Shown in pieces: positions 6,205 to 8,101 of a stretch of 8,101 bases of DNA. The stretch is from Alphaproteobacteria bacterium (lineage in GTDB: Bacteria; Pseudomonadota; Alphaproteobacteria; SP197): the NCBI GenBank assembly GCA_022822575.1, contig JAJEBJ010000316.1, forward strand, positions 1-8,101, given 5' to 3'. The notes under the pieces were generated by a model that was not told the origin of the DNA, searched no databases, and was given only the letters and a program-made list of their open reading frames with translations. Position numbers and translations under genes: made by a program. Each line of letters opens with the position of its first letter. Position 1 is the first letter of the stretch.

Positions 6205-6852
6205 GTGGGAATCCGCAAACGAGACAGAAACCGCACCGGCTGGAGGGCCGTCCTGGATCCGGGCGCGTGGGTCCGCACGCTGCTCGTGACGGCGGTCTTC
6301 GTCGTTTCGATTTCGGCGCTGGCCTGCGCCGTGGGGCTTGCGCGCGACACGACGGGCCATGACTGGCATGCGACCTACAAGCTCTACTGGGCGGAAATTT
6401 TACTCGCGCTCTACTTCGACCCCCGCGCGCCTGTGACGTACCGGACGAGAAAGGGCGAGGAAGTGACGCTCGCCCGCGGCGACCTCACGTTCAGCGGCGA
6501 GGCGCTGCTGGCGCGGGATTATCTCCTGCGCACGGCGAAGCGGTCCGCCGAGCTCGGCGCTTGGTGCGGCCTGGGCGGCGCGCTGTTGTGCCTGATACTG
6601 CTCGGTTTGCAAAGAGTCGAACGCGGCGGGCGGCCCGAGTCGCCCGCGCCACGTGAGAGGCCGGGCTTCATGGCGCCGACGCAAGCGGCCAAAGCGCCCG
6701 TTTGCACACCGGCGGAGCGGCCGCCGGGACCGGATGCCCCACAGCCCCTGAAACCCCGTCCTGCCGGCAAAGGCCGCGGGAAGGCAGCCCCGGACAGGGC
6801 CGACTCGCCTACACCCGAGCATCGTGAGCGCGGCTACGAGCGCTGGATCTGA
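6205..6852 (+). CDS. Small TraD-like membrane-domain protein, no ATPase
   Basis: The 215-residue product resembles only the N-terminal membrane part of TraD-type coupling proteins, which dock the relaxosome to the type IV secretion channel. It has a short basic start, a first membrane helix at about 25-46, a periplasm-sized loop with VTYRTRKGEEVTLARGDL (77-94), then ARDYLLRTA and a second helix at about 117-135. Full TraD proteins usually exceed 600 residues and continue into an FtsK/HerA-like ATPase with Walker motifs. Here a Pro/Arg/Lys-rich tail (about 140-215) follows directly and ends at TGA 6852. The GTG start at 6205 is supported by GGAG (6192-6195) nine bases upstream. The stop shares one base with the relaxase ATG (TGATG), so the two are probably coupled. 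It may be a deletion derivative of traD keeping both ends, or a genuine short partner protein. Recognition rests on topology and loop pattern and is moderate; the gene itself looks real. Confidence 0.6.
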   Translation: MGIRKRDRNRTGWRAVLDPGAWVRTLLVTAVFVVSISALACAVGLARDTTGHDWHATYKLYWAEILLALYFDPRAPVTYRTRKGEEVTLARGDLTFSGEALLARDYLLRTAKRSAELGAWCGLGGALLCLILLGLQRVERGGRPESPAPRERPGFMAPTQAAKAPVCTPAERPPGPDAPQPLKPRPAGKGRGKAAPDRADSPTPEHRERGYERWI

Positions 6853-8101
6853 TGGTCGCCTCGATAGGCGCGGTGGCGAGCCCGGCCCAAGGCGCCAACT
6901 ACTACGAGCGCGACGGCTACTACGCGAAGGACTCGACCGAACACCGGGAACTAAGCGCCTGGGCCGGGAAGGGCGCCGAAGCCCTGGGGCTTGAGGGCCC
7001 GGTCGACCCGGACGTGTTCCGGGCGGTGCTCGAGGGCGAGGTGCCGGACGGCTCGGGGCGGCGTCTCGGCCGCAGGATCCAGGGCGGAGAGATTCATCAC
7101 CGCCCCGGGCGCGATCTCACCTTCTCGGCGCCCAAGTCCGTATCTCTGGTTGCGCTCATCGGCGGGGACGTGCGCATCGTCGACGCCCACGACCGCGCCG
7201 TCGTGCGGGCGCTGGAGTGGTTCGAGCGCAATGGGGCCGAGACCCGGATGCGGGACCCCGCTACCGGACGGATGGTCCGGGCCGGCGGCCAGAAGGCCGT
7301 GATCTCCACGTTCCGGCACAATACTTCCAGAAACCTCGACCCGGCGCTGCACACCCACTCGGTCATCGCCAACATGCTGATCGGCGCCGACGGCAAGTGG
7401 CGGACGATGGCGAACGAGCGCCTGTATGCTTCCAAGATGCTGCTGGGCGCGCTTTACAGGAGCGAACTCGCAGGTGAGCTGATGAGGCTCGGATACCGGA
7501 TCGAGAAGACCCACGCCGACGGGCGGTTCGAGATCGGGGGCGTCTCGCGCGAGGTCGTCGAGGCGTTCTCGACGCGACGCGCCGAGATCGAGGCGGCGAT
7601 GGAAGGCCGGGGCCATGGCCCCACGGCGGAGAACCAGCACCTCGCCCGCCGTGCGGCGCTGATGACCCGTGCGCACAAGCGCGACGTCGACAAGGAGGCG
7701 CTGCGCGGGATCTGGGCAAAACAGGGCGCAGGAATCGGCTTCGACGCGAAAGCGCTCGTCGCCTCGGCGGTGGAACGGGGGTTGAACGGCCCGCAGAAAG
7801 AGGGCCCACAAGCACTGGAAGCCGGCAGGGAGGCTCCGACCGGCGCGGCCCGGGGGGCGAATTTGTTCGAACATCCGGCGCGGACGGAGCCTGCGAAGGA
7901 GGCTGTCGAGTGGGCGCTCGGCCATCTCTCTGAGCGCGATGCGGTGTTCGCGAGGACGGACCTGCTCGCCGCGGCGCTCGCTCACGGCCCGGGCGCCGCG
8001 TCCATCGGAGCCGTCGAGTGGGCCGTCGAGGGTCTCAAGCGTGAGGGCCGCGTACACGATGCCCCGGCGCTCAAGGGAGGCGGGGGACTGACTACCGATC
8101 A
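6852..8101 (+). CDS. mobF: MobF (TrwC/TraI family) conjugative relaxase, 3' end outside the window
   Basis: The relaxase nicks one strand at oriT, stays covalently bound to its 5' end through tyrosine, and unwinds the strand for transfer. The visible 416 codons form the TrwC relaxase domain (about 1-290), a linker, and the beginning of the region leading to the RecD-like helicase (AVEWALGHLSERDAVFARTD onward, about 353-372). Catalytic features are present: paired tyrosines Y17/Y18 and Y23/Y24 in NYYERDGYYAKD, DLTFSAPKSVS with D88, and the metal-binding histidines H156, H167 and H169 (FRH then LHTH). The 11- and 2-residue spacing equals that of TrwC (150, 161, 163, from memory). The ATG is unusually close to the first tyrosine pair, as is normal for MobF. 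It overlaps the previous stop by one base (TGATG) and lacks its own clear ribosome binding site. The helicase part lies beyond the right edge. Family assignment is secure; the specific plasmid or ICE lineage is unknown. Confidence 0.95.
   Translation, partial: MVASIGAVASPAQGANYYERDGYYAKDSTEHRELSAWAGKGAEALGLEGPVDPDVFRAVLEGEVPDGSGRRLGRRIQGGEIHHRPGRDLTFSAPKSVSLVALIGGDVRIVDAHDRAVVRALEWFERNGAETRMRDPATGRMVRAGGQKAVISTFRHNTSRNLDPALHTHSVIANMLIGADGKWRTMANERLYASKMLLGALYRSELAGELMRLGYRIEKTHADGRFEIGGVSREVVEAFSTRRAEIEAAMEGRGHGPTAENQHLARRAALMTRAHKRDVDKEALRGIWAKQGAGIGFDAKALVASAVERGLNGPQKEGPQALEAGREAPTGAARGANLFEHPARTEPAKEAVEWALGHLSERDAVFARTDLLAAALAHGPGAASIGAVEWAVEGLKREGRVHDAPALKGGGGLTTD

Noticed and set aside
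6951..8057. Long open frame of 368 codons on the minus strand, opposite the relaxase
   Set aside because: It is antisense to a well-supported MobF domain with intact catalytic residues. It is Arg/Pro/Leu-rich with no recognisable domain, as expected of a GC-rich shadow frame.
1..8101. CRISPR arrays, tRNA or rRNA genes, insertion sequences
   Set aside because: I saw no regularly spaced repeats, no cloverleaf or rRNA-like segments, and no transposase motifs or terminal inverted repeats with target duplications.

Overview
The window looks like an accessory (mobile) segment of a GC-rich proteobacterial replicon. An alphaproteobacterium is my best guess, from the style of the MobF relaxase and the FitA-like antitoxin remnant, but the sequence alone does not prove it. 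Two operons diverge from an AT-richer intergenic region at about 5850-6200. Everything to its left is on the minus strand and is a restriction-modification locus. Everything to its right is on the plus strand and is conjugation machinery.

Minus strand, in transcription order: a broken FitA-like ribbon-helix-helix antitoxin gene (5847-5570); hsdR (type I restriction motor and nuclease subunit, 5561-2811); hsdS (specificity subunit, 2814-1270); a small unnamed gene with a PD-(D/E)XK nuclease signature (1273-815); and hsdM (adenine methyltransferase, 818 and on past the left edge). The three junctions hsdR/hsdS, hsdS/nuclease and nuclease/hsdM are each a 4-base ATGA stop-start overlap, so the four genes should form one translationally coupled unit. 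The order R-S-X-M, with the extra nuclease-like gene X inside it, is not one of the classical arrangements (R-M-S or M-S-R).

The antitoxin remnant keeps a near-ideal ribosome binding site and start codon. It carries two lesions: an apparent one-base deletion just after the start and an in-frame TGA where a tryptophan codon is expected. No PIN-domain toxin follows it; hsdR begins at its 3' end. This suggests the hsd operon was inserted into, or recombined with, an old toxin-antitoxin locus and may now use its promoter.

Plus strand: an ORF of 215 codons (6205-6852) resembles only the two-helix membrane domain of TraD-type coupling proteins and lacks the ATPase. It overlaps by one base a MobF/TrwC-family relaxase (6852 to the right edge), whose N-terminal tyrosines, Asp and three-histidine metal site are intact. 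Together the two halves describe a conjugative or mobilisable element carrying a DNA restriction system as cargo. The intergenic region between them is a reasonable place to look for an oriT and for divergent promoters.

The best candidate for something under-described is the nuclease-like gene embedded in the type I operon. The decayed antitoxin fused to the front of hsdR and the orphan TraD membrane domain come next.
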